Assembly: GCA_019309565.1 (NCBI GenBank)
Contig: JAFDFZ010000006.1
Span: 1-64,000 of the forward strand
From: Deltaproteobacteria bacterium
GTDB lineage: Bacteria > Desulfobacterota > Desulfobacteria > Desulfobacterales > SURF-15
Direction of reading: 5' to 3'
Length of the DNA stretch: 64,000 nucleotides
Part shown: piece by piece, positions 31,689 through 41,136 of the stretch
Layout of the letters: each line of letters begins with the position of its first letter
Numbering within the stretch: position 1 is the first letter of the stretch
Notes under the pieces: generated by a model
The model's database searches: none
What the model saw: only the letters and a program-made list of their open reading frames with translations
Told to the model about the DNA's origin: nothing
Made by a program: the position numbers and the translations under genes

Positions 31689-32549
31689 CTAATGCGCTCT
31701 TTTGCCCATCAATCCTCTAGGCCGAAGTACCAAAATAAGGATAATCGCAACCAGATAGACCATGTCCGGATAATTTGCTGAAATCAGCACACTCACAAGG
31801 GTCTCTGAATACCCGAGCAGCATTCCTGCTAAAATGGCACCCTCGATGCTGCCCAACCCTCCGATTATCACTGCTGCAAATGCCTTAAACAGGGGAAACA
31901 CCCACATGGTCGGTACGGCTTCCAGTATCGGAGCAATGAAAACCCCCGCCACCGCTGCCAGGGCTGCTGAAATACCCATTGTAATCAGATAAACTCTTTC
32001 GGGCTGTATACCCATGTATACGGCTGCATCCCTGTTTTGAGCCACAGCGGAGATGGATTTTCCGGCTCGTGTCTTCTTGATGAAAAGCCACAACAGGGTT
32101 ACCAAAGCGCCAGACACAAAGAATGTTAATATTTTCTGATAGCTCACGTGCACATCGCCCAGGATTATATCACCAGAAACAAAGCTTTTAACCGGTTTTC
32201 CGTGTGGGCCATAAATCGCGTACATAAGCTCCTGGAAAAACATGGCAAAAGCCAGGGTAATAATGAGCACATAAACATGGCGTTCACGGGTTGGTCTGAT
32301 CCCGAAACGATCGATAAGCATAGCGATTATGGCAGTGCCTCCTGCGGCCATCAGTGCTGATAGCCAGACATTGATTTTGAAAATGGTCATGAAGGTATAC
32401 GCTAAATAGGCACCCAGCATATAAAAGGCGCCGTGAGACAGATTGATAATTCCGGCCACACCGAAAATGAGGGTAAAACCGACAGCTATGAGGCTGTATA
32501 TCGCACCCCAAATTGCACCGAGCACCAAGATATTGATCAAAGTTGCCAT
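31689..32549 (-). CDS. livH: Branched-chain amino acid-type ABC transporter permease
   Basis: YSLIAVGFTLIFGVAGIINLSHGAFYMLGAY, IGGLGSIEGAILAGMLLG. Confidence 0.95.
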   Translation of the reverse strand: MATLINILVLGAIWGAIYSLIAVGFTLIFGVAGIINLSHGAFYMLGAYLAYTFMTIFKINVWLSALMAAGGTAIIAMLIDRFGIRPTRERHVYVLIITLAFAMFFQELMYAIYGPHGKPVKSFVSGDIILGDVHVSYQKILTFFVSGALVTLLWLFIKKTRAGKSISAVAQNRDAAVYMGIQPERVYLITMGISAALAAVAGVFIAPILEAVPTMWVFPLFKAFAAVIIGGLGSIEGAILAGMLLGYSETLVSVLISANYPDMVYLVAIILILVLRPRGLMGKRAH

Positions 32550-32632
32550 GATTCCATCCTAATATAATATTGGCTACCGTTTGTCGTACACTTCGGTTAT
32601 TTCCGTCCCAAGCCTCCCCCCGGGGGTGATCG

Positions 32633-32722
32633 AACCGAAACAGCGAGCCCTATTGAATTGCGCTTTGCACACCCCTAAGGGAATTCAAAAGGGCGAGCGC
32701 ATTTCCCGCAGCTTGTCGAAGC
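32633..32722. repeat. Dispersed intergenic repeat, inverted copy of the 21.28-21.37 kb module
   Basis: aaccgaaacagcgagccctattgaattgcgctttgcacacccctaagggaattcaaaagggcgagcgc aligns with the reverse complement of 21304-21371; flanking agcttgtcgaagc also shared. Confidence 0.8.
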
Positions 32723-32766
32723 GTAGCGAAGATCCTGCTCAAGCGGGGCTGCAGGCTCTTCAATGA

Positions 32767-32791
32767 CCCGCAACATCTAAACCGTTGCGGG
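32767..32791 (-). promoter_or_regulatory. Hairpin downstream of livK
   Basis: cccgcaac / gttgcggg perfect 8-bp stem, 9-nt loop, between livK stop and livH. Confidence 0.5.
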
Positions 32792-32825
32792 CCATTGCGA
32801 TGAGTTATTTTCACAAGCGATAGAT

Positions 32826-34052
32826 TTAAAATGGTACAACATAATCACCGGTTTTGAACTGATCCGGCCAAATCACCACCTGTCTGCCGCCTTCCTGCCA
32901 CTGTACCATGGGCATGACGTATCTTCCTTCCAGAAGGTCGTGGGTCTTTTTGTCAAAACCGATTTGTGGATGCAGCACTCCCTTGTAAGAGATATTTTCG
33001 AGGCCGCTGATGATATCCTCGGATTTTAAGGATTTTTTCTGTTTGATCACCTCTGTGAGCATATAAATTGTATCGTAAGTAAAACCTGTAGTATACACAG
33101 GGTTGGTTCCGAATTTTTTTACATATTTATCCCACATGGGAATTGTTTTGTCTGTCAGAGGTGCGCGAGCGATGAAGTTGTAGGTGATCTCCCCCAGGCA
33201 TTTGCCGCCGGTCATTTCCCAGAACTTTGAGTCCATGGCGGCAACGTTGCACAATCCCATGGGAGCGGGTTTGGTATCATACCATGCCTTGGTCAGCGGG
33301 ATGCTGGCTGCATGGCTAACGATTTGGGCTATCCACTGGGCACCCGCAGACTTGATTTTTACAAAAGTGGGCGAGAAATCTTTGATATCGATGTCGAACA
33401 TCTCATAAAAAACCACTTTCAGTCCTGCATCTTCAAGATCTTTTCTTAAATTCGGGGCATAATTCTGAACCCACTTTGTATTCTCAGCCAGGATAGCGAT
33501 TTTCGTGAATCCCAGCTTTCCGTTCACAAATTCCTTTACGAACTTTGCAGCCCATTTCTGCTGGCGGATATCGGAGTTGATCATGTTTCTGAAAAAATAT
33601 TTGTATTTTTTATAGTTTTTCTTAACATTGTTGGTCAATGTAATCGAGGCAGTGCCTGTAGCGATATGCACGATTTTGTATCGGGGCAGATACGGTTGAA
33701 GAGCCAGTGCGACACCGCTTGAAAAACATCCCACAAGCACATCCACCTTGTCTTCAAGAACGAGTTTTTTTAAAGCGGTAATACCCTTTTCCGGCTTTCC
33801 TTCTGTGTCTCCGATAAAAAGCTCTATTTTCTTTCCGTGGATACCACCTGCTGCATTAATTTCTTCAATCGCCATCCTTGCGGCATTATGGATTCCGATA
33901 CCAGGTACCAGTTGCACGGGCCCAAGAGAACCGATCCGGATGGTTTCAGCTTTGTTGAAATCACGGTTTGCAGCGAAAACCACCGATGTAACCAGCATCA
34001 CCACTATGGCAGCAAAAATAACCGTCCAGCTACGCTTGTCTTTGAAAATCAT
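32826..34052 (-). CDS. livK: Branched-chain amino acid-type ABC transporter substrate-binding protein
   Basis: Signal peptide; IRIGSLGPVQLVPGIGIHNAARMAIEEINAAGGIHGKKIELFIGDTEG. Confidence 0.93.
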   Translation of the reverse strand: MIFKDKRSWTVIFAAIVVMLVTSVVFAANRDFNKAETIRIGSLGPVQLVPGIGIHNAARMAIEEINAAGGIHGKKIELFIGDTEGKPEKGITALKKLVLEDKVDVLVGCFSSGVALALQPYLPRYKIVHIATGTASITLTNNVKKNYKKYKYFFRNMINSDIRQQKWAAKFVKEFVNGKLGFTKIAILAENTKWVQNYAPNLRKDLEDAGLKVVFYEMFDIDIKDFSPTFVKIKSAGAQWIAQIVSHAASIPLTKAWYDTKPAPMGLCNVAAMDSKFWEMTGGKCLGEITYNFIARAPLTDKTIPMWDKYVKKFGTNPVYTTGFTYDTIYMLTEVIKQKKSLKSEDIISGLENISYKGVLHPQIGFDKKTHDLLEGRYVMPMVQWQEGGRQVVIWPDQFKTGDYVVPF

Positions 34053-34329
34053 CTGTGCCTCCTTTGTTAACGTGTTATCCAGGCGCTCTAATCAGCTCTA
34101 ATCATTATTCGGTGTTTAGGTTTTCCTTGTTCACCCCCTTTCTAATCGATTATTTGAAGGATCTTAGAGTCATTCTTAACGGCTCTTATAAATGAGTTTA
34201 AATCATGCAATAAAGTAGGGCTGATGATTCATGGAGCAATGAAATTTGGAACTTTGGCCTTTCCCAAAAAATTTGCTTTGCTTTTTCTTTCTCCCACAGT
34301 CACAGTCAAGTGTCAAGGGCTGTATCGTA

Positions 34330-34743
34330 TCAGAAATCCACGTAATCAAGATCGTCTTCAGGATCGTATGTAGTGTCGTAGTACTCTATGACCTGTGCGT
34401 CTTCATCTGCAATGAACCGGTGAGCGCATCTTGGATGGATCTCGACCCGATGGCCTGCCTGAAGCCAAACGTTTGATTTTTTCCCTGTGTCAAGGTCCAC
34501 GAGCTGAATCCGAAGCTTTCCGCTTATAATGTAGAAATGCTCTGTTTTTTTCAAATGGTAGTGATTTCCACGGGTATATCCACTGCCTTTTTTCAGGCTG
34601 AAGTAGCCCAGATGCCGGAAGGATTTCCCGTCCTCAATGAGCGCCAGTTCACCGCGATCCTGAAGCAGGCGTTTTTGCCGCATGAATTTGTCGGTGATCA
34701 TAAGCTTCTGGATGGTTATTTTTTCTTTCACGGGAGGTTTCAC
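34330..34743 (-). CDS. Cupin domain protein
   Basis: RGNHYHLKKTEHFYIISGKLRIQLVDLDTG...VEIHPRCAHRFIADEDAQVIEYYD. Confidence 0.8.
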   Translation of the reverse strand: MKPPVKEKITIQKLMITDKFMRQKRLLQDRGELALIEDGKSFRHLGYFSLKKGSGYTRGNHYHLKKTEHFYIISGKLRIQLVDLDTGKKSNVWLQAGHRVEIHPRCAHRFIADEDAQVIEYYDTTYDPEDDLDYVDF

Positions 34744-34925
34744 TCCTTTTCAATGACCCAAAAATTCTGTAAGAACACATTGTGAAATGATTAAAGATTA
34801 ATAAAAACTATTTACAGCAAGCGTCAATACCTGAAGAGCCTTAATGAAAAGTTAATTTTCTTTGTATAAGGGTAATGTTAAGGAATTTAATCTATTTTTA
34901 CAATGAAAGAGCGAAGCGATACCTT

Positions 34926-35040
34926 AACTTTAGGCACTTTAGATCACTTTAGATCACTTACAACTTTAGCTTTTATTTCAACTGCCCTTAAAAGGGGTCA
35001 CTTTTTCACATATTTAGTCTTGGAAAAAGCATAGACTTCT
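34926..35040. repeat. Dispersed intergenic repeat (cactttagat tandem units plus TTCAACTGCCCTTAAAA module)
   Basis: cactttagat at 34935 and 34945; 34977-35040 aligns with 21370-21432; also similar to 1-37 and 161-212. Confidence 0.7.
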
Positions 35041-35180
35041 TATATTGAACGGTGCCTTGACAGATTGTTCGTGTTTCTTATAGGGTTGTATTTCAAGTAA
35101 GGCTGGAGAGCAATCAGAGTATTTTTCAGGCTTAAAATGCGAGGCCTTCCTAAAGAGTAAAAATTAATGAGAAGAATCCG

Positions 35181-35468
35181 ATGAAGGCGAAAGCAGCGGT
35201 GCTATTTGAGGTGGGGAAGGGGTTGAAGCTATGTGAGATCGATGTTGAAGATCCCAGAGAAGGCCAAATACTTGTTCGAATGGCCGCAGGGGGAATCTGT
35301 CACAGCGATCTACACATAATGACCGGACACCTGGTGGCACCCTTGCCCTCTGTGCTGGGTCATGAAGGGGCAGGGGTGGTTGAGAAAGTTGGGCCCGCTG
35401 TGACGACGTTGAGACCGGGGGATCATATCATTCCGCTATTCAGATTTGCTGAAGGTCTTAGTAGTTGA
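35181..35468 (+). pseudogene. Truncated zinc-dependent alcohol dehydrogenase N-terminus
   Basis: GGICHSDLHIMTGHLVAPLPSVLGHEGAGVVEKVGPAVTTLRPGDHIIPLF then stops after a non-homologous tail; catalytic and Rossmann parts absent. Confidence 0.75.
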
Positions 35469-35480
35469 AAGGATAAATAA

Positions 35481-36548
35481 ATGGTAGATACAAGAGTGGT
35501 TTACCTGGAACCTGGCAAGATAACAGTGAAGAAAATAACGCTTCCTGAACTAAAGCCCACACAGGTGCTGATAAAGACCTACCAGGCCTCGGTGTGCGGC
35601 TCGGAGCGGTATTTCTACCGGGGCATCTCTGTAAGACCCAAGGACGAGGCAAGAGGTGGGCCGGAAACACAGCTTGGTGCACCCCGGTTAGATGGTCGCC
35701 CGCGCCACGCATACCCCATAGGCCCTTTGGGACATGAAGGAGGAGGAACCATCGTTGAAAAAGGGATCGCTGTGGATGAGTACCTTGGCGGGGGAAAAGT
35801 ATCTGTCGGGGACAGGGTGGGCAGCCTTGTCTACCCAACCTATACCGATTACTGGGTCACCGATATCGGACATGTTCAACCGATAACCGAGGGGGTCTCC
35901 TTTGAAGTGGGCTGCCTTTACGAAGCGCTTGGATGCGCTGCCTGGGCAGCACGGCATATGGGGGTAAAATTGGGAGATACGGTGGCAATAAATGGAGTTG
36001 GTTTTGCGGGCAACATCATGCTGCAGGGGGCAATAAAGGCAGGTGCTTCAAAAGTCATTGCCGTTGATGTGGTCCAATCAAAACTTAAGGTTGCAAAGAA
36101 GCTGGGAGCTCATCATGTTATCAACGCCAGTGAGATGAAACCGGCATCGGTTGTTGATGAAATCACAAACGGCGAAGGTGTGGACGTGGCGGTGGAAGCC
36201 GTTGGAGGCACAGGTATAGGAATCGTTCAAGCGCTGGACATGGTGCGACATAACGGGATTTTGGCTATTTATGGGGATAACTATGCACCTGTCAAAGAGT
36301 TTTGCTTTAATCGGTTTCACGAAGATGGGCTGGAGATTCGCAACTTAAATGCGGTTCATTACACCAGGCTTCGATCTGTTGAGAACATGCGAGAAGCCTA
36401 TCGCGCGGTACAGAGAGGGGTGTTTAACCTGGATGTCATCTTTGAAAATTCTGCAACCTACAGGCTTGATGAGATTGCAGAAGTTTTTGAAAAGGAGTCC
36501 AGGGAACTTGAACGACAGAGTTCGCTTAAAACATTAATTGTGCCCTGA
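35481..36548 (+). CDS. Zinc-binding/medium-chain dehydrogenase
   Basis: GROES-like N-term with GPLGHEGGGTIVEKG; VAINGVGFAGNIMLQGAIKAGASKVIAVDVVQSKLKVAKKLGAHHVI. Confidence 0.9.
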   Translation: MVDTRVVYLEPGKITVKKITLPELKPTQVLIKTYQASVCGSERYFYRGISVRPKDEARGGPETQLGAPRLDGRPRHAYPIGPLGHEGGGTIVEKGIAVDEYLGGGKVSVGDRVGSLVYPTYTDYWVTDIGHVQPITEGVSFEVGCLYEALGCAAWAARHMGVKLGDTVAINGVGFAGNIMLQGAIKAGASKVIAVDVVQSKLKVAKKLGAHHVINASEMKPASVVDEITNGEGVDVAVEAVGGTGIGIVQALDMVRHNGILAIYGDNYAPVKEFCFNRFHEDGLEIRNLNAVHYTRLRSVENMREAYRAVQRGVFNLDVIFENSATYRLDEIAEVFEKESRELERQSSLKTLIVP

Positions 36549-36588
36549 AGGCGTATTTTTAAAATCTATGACAAGAAAGGCAAACATT

Positions 36589-37638
36589 ATGCTAATTGAG
36601 GCTGAAAAGCTGGAGAAAGTCGTTTCCAAAATTTTCAATGCAGCAGGCTGCAGCAACGACGAAGCGGCGTGCATAGCCCGCCATCTGGTGGATTCAAACC
36701 TGTGCGGTCATGATTCCCATGGTGTGATACGGGTTTTACGGTACATTGATTTTCTCAAAGAGGGGCTGGTTAAACCCGGGCAGAGTATTCGCATGGTTTT
36801 TGAAAACGAAACCGTGGCTGTGGTGGACGGAAATTTTGGATTCGGACAGGTGATCGGGGAGCAGACCATCACGTTGCTGGCTTCAAAGGCAAAAAAGACG
36901 GGTCTTGCAATGACCGCTCTTAGAAACAGCGCGCACCTGGGTCGCCTGGGTGACTGGGCAGAACAGCTTGCAAGAGAGCAACTGGTTTCTCTTCATTTTA
37001 TGAACACAACCGGAAGGGGAATGCTGGCGGTTCCCTACGGGGGTACTGATCGCCGTCAATCCCTGTGCCCGATTTGCGTGTGCGTTCCGGTGGAAGGCAG
37101 ACATCCCGTTTTGCTGGATATTACCACAAGCGTGATCGCCGAAGGAAAGCTTGCTGTTGCACGAAACAAGAAAGAGTCGGTTCCTCCTGGTATCATTGTT
37201 GATAAAGACGGCAACCCCACTACAGATCCCAATGATTTTTATGCTGGAGGTGCACTGCTTCCCATGGGTGGGCACAAAGGTTATGGCCTTAATGTAATAG
37301 CCGACATTTTGGCTGGTGCATTCTCGGGGGGAGGGTGTACGAAACCAGGTGTGACTCAACTGATCAATTGTCTGACAAGTATTGCCATCGACCCTGCTCC
37401 ATTTACCGACCATGATGCTTATGTTGCAGAGATCAAACGCTATGCGCAGTGGGTAACCGGATCGCCCCCCAAAGATCCGGACGGCAAGGTGCTGCTGCCC
37501 GGTGATATAGAGCACCAGACGCGGGAACAAAGAAGACGCGAGGGGATTCCTCTGGATCAGTCCACCTGGGATCAGATCCTTGAAGCCGGGGAATCGGTGG
37601 GAATCTCTCGAAGTGAAATCGAGGCGCTTAGAGTCTGA
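36589..37638 (+). CDS. Ldh family (malate/L-lactate dehydrogenase type 2) oxidoreductase
   Basis: DSNLCGHDSHGVIRVLRYIDFLK, NSAHLGRLGDWAEQLA, GHKGYGLNVIADILAGAFSG. Confidence 0.93.
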   Translation: MLIEAEKLEKVVSKIFNAAGCSNDEAACIARHLVDSNLCGHDSHGVIRVLRYIDFLKEGLVKPGQSIRMVFENETVAVVDGNFGFGQVIGEQTITLLASKAKKTGLAMTALRNSAHLGRLGDWAEQLAREQLVSLHFMNTTGRGMLAVPYGGTDRRQSLCPICVCVPVEGRHPVLLDITTSVIAEGKLAVARNKKESVPPGIIVDKDGNPTTDPNDFYAGGALLPMGGHKGYGLNVIADILAGAFSGGGCTKPGVTQLINCLTSIAIDPAPFTDHDAYVAEIKRYAQWVTGSPPKDPDGKVLLPGDIEHQTREQRRREGIPLDQSTWDQILEAGESVGISRSEIEALRV

Positions 37639-37901
37639 CAGAATCTTGTTGACATTGTGTGCAATTTATATTTTATATAACTACATTATAGCGATCTATT
37701 GGCTTATTTTTGAAGCAGCCTTTTCCGGAAACGGAAATTTGCCTAGCCCATCACAACCAAAGCTTTTTACCATCGAAGGCACGAAAGCCGTCAAAAACCA
37801 AATACAGTCAAAAGGAGGTGATATCTAGGTATCTTATAAGCGAGATATCAAGACAAGCAAACGGCGTTATTCAATTTTCAAAAAATGAAAGGAGGCTCAA
37901 A

Positions 37902-39179
37902 ATGTTAAAAAAGGTTTTTTTCGCAATGCTGGTTTTCATCATGGCAATGGGCAGTTTCATCGTGATTCCCGATGAGGTGGCAGCGCAGAAGAAGATTACC
38001 ATCGCCAACTTTGGCGCCCTGAGGTTTGATCCGGCTGTGATGATTACAAATGCTCGTTTTTTCAGGAAATATAGAATCGAGGTGGATGTGATCGAGGTGC
38101 CGGACACCAAGATCTATGAGGAGATAAGCAAATCACTTGCTCTTGGTGAAAGCACGTTTGATGTGGTAAATGTCAACCATTACTGGATGGCCGACTTTAT
38201 CCGGGCAGGCTTTTTTGTTCCGATTCCCAATTATCCAAAAGATCAGTGGGAGAGCTTCAGTCCGGCGGTTAAAGGAGCATTTGCAGTTGGCGATAAGATT
38301 TATGCCTCGCCCCAGTGGGGGAACAGCCGGATGTTGATATATCGCAAGGACTATTTCAAGGCGGCAGGGCTTGATCCGAACAAACCCCCAAAGACCTGGG
38401 ATGAGCTGGTGGAGTATGCTAAGAAACTTACCATTGATAAGAACAAAGACGGGGTCATCGATCAATGGGGTTTCTATTACGCGGGCGGACGACCTGAGTA
38501 CGGGCTGGAGACGTTTCTGCAGTACCTTTATGCATCAGGCGGCAGAATGTACGATGACAAGGGTAAGTGCATCGTCAACAGCAAGGAGGGCGTTGCCGCG
38601 CTGCAGTTTCTTGCTGATTTAAGAAACAAATACAAAGTGGTCCCCAAGGGTGTGGCAGACTATACAGAGGGAGATAACTGGGATGCCATCATCAACGGAA
38701 TTGCTGCCATGACCGTGGAAGAGCCGATGATTCTGTTCAATACGGTTAAGAAAAATGGCGTTGAGAATGTCGGTGCAGCCATGTACCCGGTAAGAGACTT
38801 GAACCATCCCAAATGGGGAGGAATTGCAGTGTTATGCGGGTTTGCGGTCAATGCCAAATCAAAAAACAAAGAGGCGGCATATAAATATTGCATAAATTAC
38901 GGAACCTACCAGGCCCAGAAAACAGAAATCGTCGATGAGGGCAATATTGCGACCGTGCCAGCGGTGTTTGATGATCCGGATGTTAGAAAGGCGGAAATCA
39001 TCGGGCCCTATGTGGATGTGTTGAAGGGAAGCGTTTCCAGAAGCGTTGCCGAAAGATGGCCAAGGTATAAAGAGACCGAAGATATTATGGCCAAGGCGAT
39101 TCTCAGTGCAATCATTGGACAGCAAACGCCTCAAAAGGCTCTTGATAAGGCTGCCAAACAGATAAATGCTCTGCAGTAG
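37902..39179 (+). CDS. Carbohydrate-type ABC transporter substrate-binding protein (family 1)
   Basis: Signal peptide from MLKKVFFAML (RBS AGGAGG upstream); PKTWDELVEYAKKLT, family 1 SBP pattern. Confidence 0.9.
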   Translation: MLKKVFFAMLVFIMAMGSFIVIPDEVAAQKKITIANFGALRFDPAVMITNARFFRKYRIEVDVIEVPDTKIYEEISKSLALGESTFDVVNVNHYWMADFIRAGFFVPIPNYPKDQWESFSPAVKGAFAVGDKIYASPQWGNSRMLIYRKDYFKAAGLDPNKPPKTWDELVEYAKKLTIDKNKDGVIDQWGFYYAGGRPEYGLETFLQYLYASGGRMYDDKGKCIVNSKEGVAALQFLADLRNKYKVVPKGVADYTEGDNWDAIINGIAAMTVEEPMILFNTVKKNGVENVGAAMYPVRDLNHPKWGGIAVLCGFAVNAKSKNKEAAYKYCINYGTYQAQKTEIVDEGNIATVPAVFDDPDVRKAEIIGPYVDVLKGSVSRSVAERWPRYKETEDIMAKAILSAIIGQQTPQKALDKAAKQINALQ

Positions 39180-39245
39180 CTTGAATGAACCGCTTGTTTT
39201 GGTAGCAAACAGATAAAAAAGAAATCAACGTTAAAAAGAAAGGGC

Positions 39246-39263
39246 GGGGGGGTTTAACCCCCC
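39246..39263 (+). promoter_or_regulatory. G/C hairpin between SBP and permease genes
   Basis: ggggggg tttaa cccccc, 66 bp after SBP stop, just before permease. Confidence 0.55.
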
Positions 39264-39293
39264 TGTTCTTTAAAGAAGCACGAAAGGTGTCAT

Positions 39294-40235
39294 ATGGCCA
39301 CCCCTTATATGGAAGTTGCGGAGATTGAAAAAAAGCCCTTTTTTGCGCGTATCAGAGAATATATCGACAATCGTTTCGAAATTGTATCGGTTATTCCCAC
39401 TCTGATCATTGTTGCGCTTGTAGTTCTGGTCCCCACCATTCTAGTCATCCATCAGAGCTTTTATAAAAAAGATGTTATCTTAAGAATATTAAAATTTGTG
39501 GGGATTGCAAACTATATAAGAGCCTTTTCGGGGATGGATGAAAATTTCTACCGCTACCTTGGGCACACAATGATTTACGTGGTTTTTGCCACCGTCATTG
39601 GTCTTTCACTCTGTATTCTTATCTCAGTTCTTTTAAACAGCAGAATAAAATACCGGGCAGTTTTCGTAGCCTGTTTTCTGCTTCCCTGGATGGTTCCCCC
39701 TGTTACAGCAGCCATCATGTGGAAGTGGATGTTGAACGATTCCTATGGAGTGCTGAACTATCTGCTTGTTGTTACTGGAGTTCTTGACCATATGTTCTCT
39801 TTCTTCAGCAATGTGACAACCGCATGGATATGGCTAATCTGGGTGGACATCTGGTATAACTCTCCGTTTTTTATCATTATTCTTTTTGCCGGACTTCAGC
39901 GTATTCCCGATGACATCATCGATGCGGCAACCATCGATGGAGCCGGGAGATGGAAATTTTTTACCAATATTACCATTCCATATATCATGCCCGAGATTCA
40001 GATTTGCCTTATCCTTCGGACCATATTTGTTCTACGCAACTTTGACTTTATCTATGTATTTACAAGAGGAGGACCGGTGGACGCCACCGAGACCCTGGCA
40101 ACATATATCTACAAAGTTTCCATGCATTTTCTCAAACAGGGTTATGGGTCTGCCCTGTCTGTTATCATGTTGATGTTATGCGTACTTGTCACTGTTTCTT
40201 ATTTTAAAACTATTAAAGCCGAGGTTGAGGTCTAA
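39294..40235 (+). CDS. Carbohydrate ABC transporter permease (MalF/UgpA type)
   Basis: EAA-like loop DAATIDGAGRWKFFTNITIPYIMPEI; six TM segments. Confidence 0.93.
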   Translation: MATPYMEVAEIEKKPFFARIREYIDNRFEIVSVIPTLIIVALVVLVPTILVIHQSFYKKDVILRILKFVGIANYIRAFSGMDENFYRYLGHTMIYVVFATVIGLSLCILISVLLNSRIKYRAVFVACFLLPWMVPPVTAAIMWKWMLNDSYGVLNYLLVVTGVLDHMFSFFSNVTTAWIWLIWVDIWYNSPFFIIILFAGLQRIPDDIIDAATIDGAGRWKFFTNITIPYIMPEIQICLILRTIFVLRNFDFIYVFTRGGPVDATETLATYIYKVSMHFLKQGYGSALSVIMLMLCVLVTVSYFKTIKAEVEV

Positions 40236-40249
40236 ATTAAGGAGAGAAT

Positions 40250-41113
40250 ATGAGCCAGCAGAACGCCAGATTGTCGACATCCAGACGCAGGCAGCAAATA
40301 AAAAAGGGAAGGGTGGTTCTTTACACATTTTTAACCATCTATCTGATTATTTCTCTTTTCCCTGTGCTCTGGATGGGGATCACTTCTTTTAAAGAGCACA
40401 AGGAGATATATACGATTCCGCCCACCTGGATTCCTGAGAAGCCAACCTTAAGGAACTACATCGAATCGCTTCGGGATCGGCCTTTCGGCCGATATGTCGT
40501 AAACAGCCTGTATGTGGCGCTTTCGGTTGTTGGCCTGTCAGTTGCCTGCGGGGTTCTTGGAGGCTATGGCCTTGCACGCTTTAGCTTCAGGGGGAGCAAG
40601 GTGGTTTTCGGTGCGATTCTTTCAAGCCGGCTGATACCGCCCATCGCTCTGGTGGTACCATTTAACTTGATTATGATTACCTTTGATTTAATCGATCGAT
40701 TGGAATCGCTGATCGTTACATATACATTTTTCATTCTTCCATTTATCGTCTGGATCATGAAGGGGTTTTTCGAGAGTATTCCACAGGATCTCTACGATTC
40801 GGCAAAGGTGGATGGGGCTTCGAAATTTAAGACTTTCCTTTTCATACTGTTGCCTATTACCAGGCCGGGGATTTTTGCAGGAGCCATTCTGGCTTTCCTC
40901 TTTTCATGGAACGAGTTTCTTTTTGCACTCACACTGACCCGAAAAAATGCTATGACCGTCCCCATAGGTATAGTTCGCTATTTTGACGAATATATCGATT
41001 GGGGATTGATTGCCGGAAGCACGGTTATTGCCATTATTCCGGCCATTATTTTTATCGTGTTCTTTCAACGCTACATTGTAAGCGGAATTACCGCTGGGGC
41101 TGTAAAGTACTGA
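40250..41113 (+). CDS. Carbohydrate ABC transporter permease (MalG/UgpE type)
   Basis: DSAKVDGASKFKTFLFILLPITRPGIFAGAILAFLFSWNEFLFALTLT. Confidence 0.94.
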   Translation: MSQQNARLSTSRRRQQIKKGRVVLYTFLTIYLIISLFPVLWMGITSFKEHKEIYTIPPTWIPEKPTLRNYIESLRDRPFGRYVVNSLYVALSVVGLSVACGVLGGYGLARFSFRGSKVVFGAILSSRLIPPIALVVPFNLIMITFDLIDRLESLIVTYTFFILPFIVWIMKGFFESIPQDLYDSAKVDGASKFKTFLFILLPITRPGIFAGAILAFLFSWNEFLFALTLTRKNAMTVPIGIVRYFDEYIDWGLIAGSTVIAIIPAIIFIVFFQRYIVSGITAGAVKY

Positions 41114-41136
41114 AGCGATCGGTTAATAATTCCCCA

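Noticed and set aside
36883-37530. 215-aa minus-strand ORF inside the Ldh-family gene
   Set aside because: Antisense to a conserved dehydrogenase; no RBS or domain.
37813-37830. Perfect Shine-Dalgarno-like aaaaggaggtgat upstream of the sugar SBP
   Set aside because: No suitable start codon follows; the true SBP start at 37902 has its own AGGAGG. Probably leader sequence or chance.
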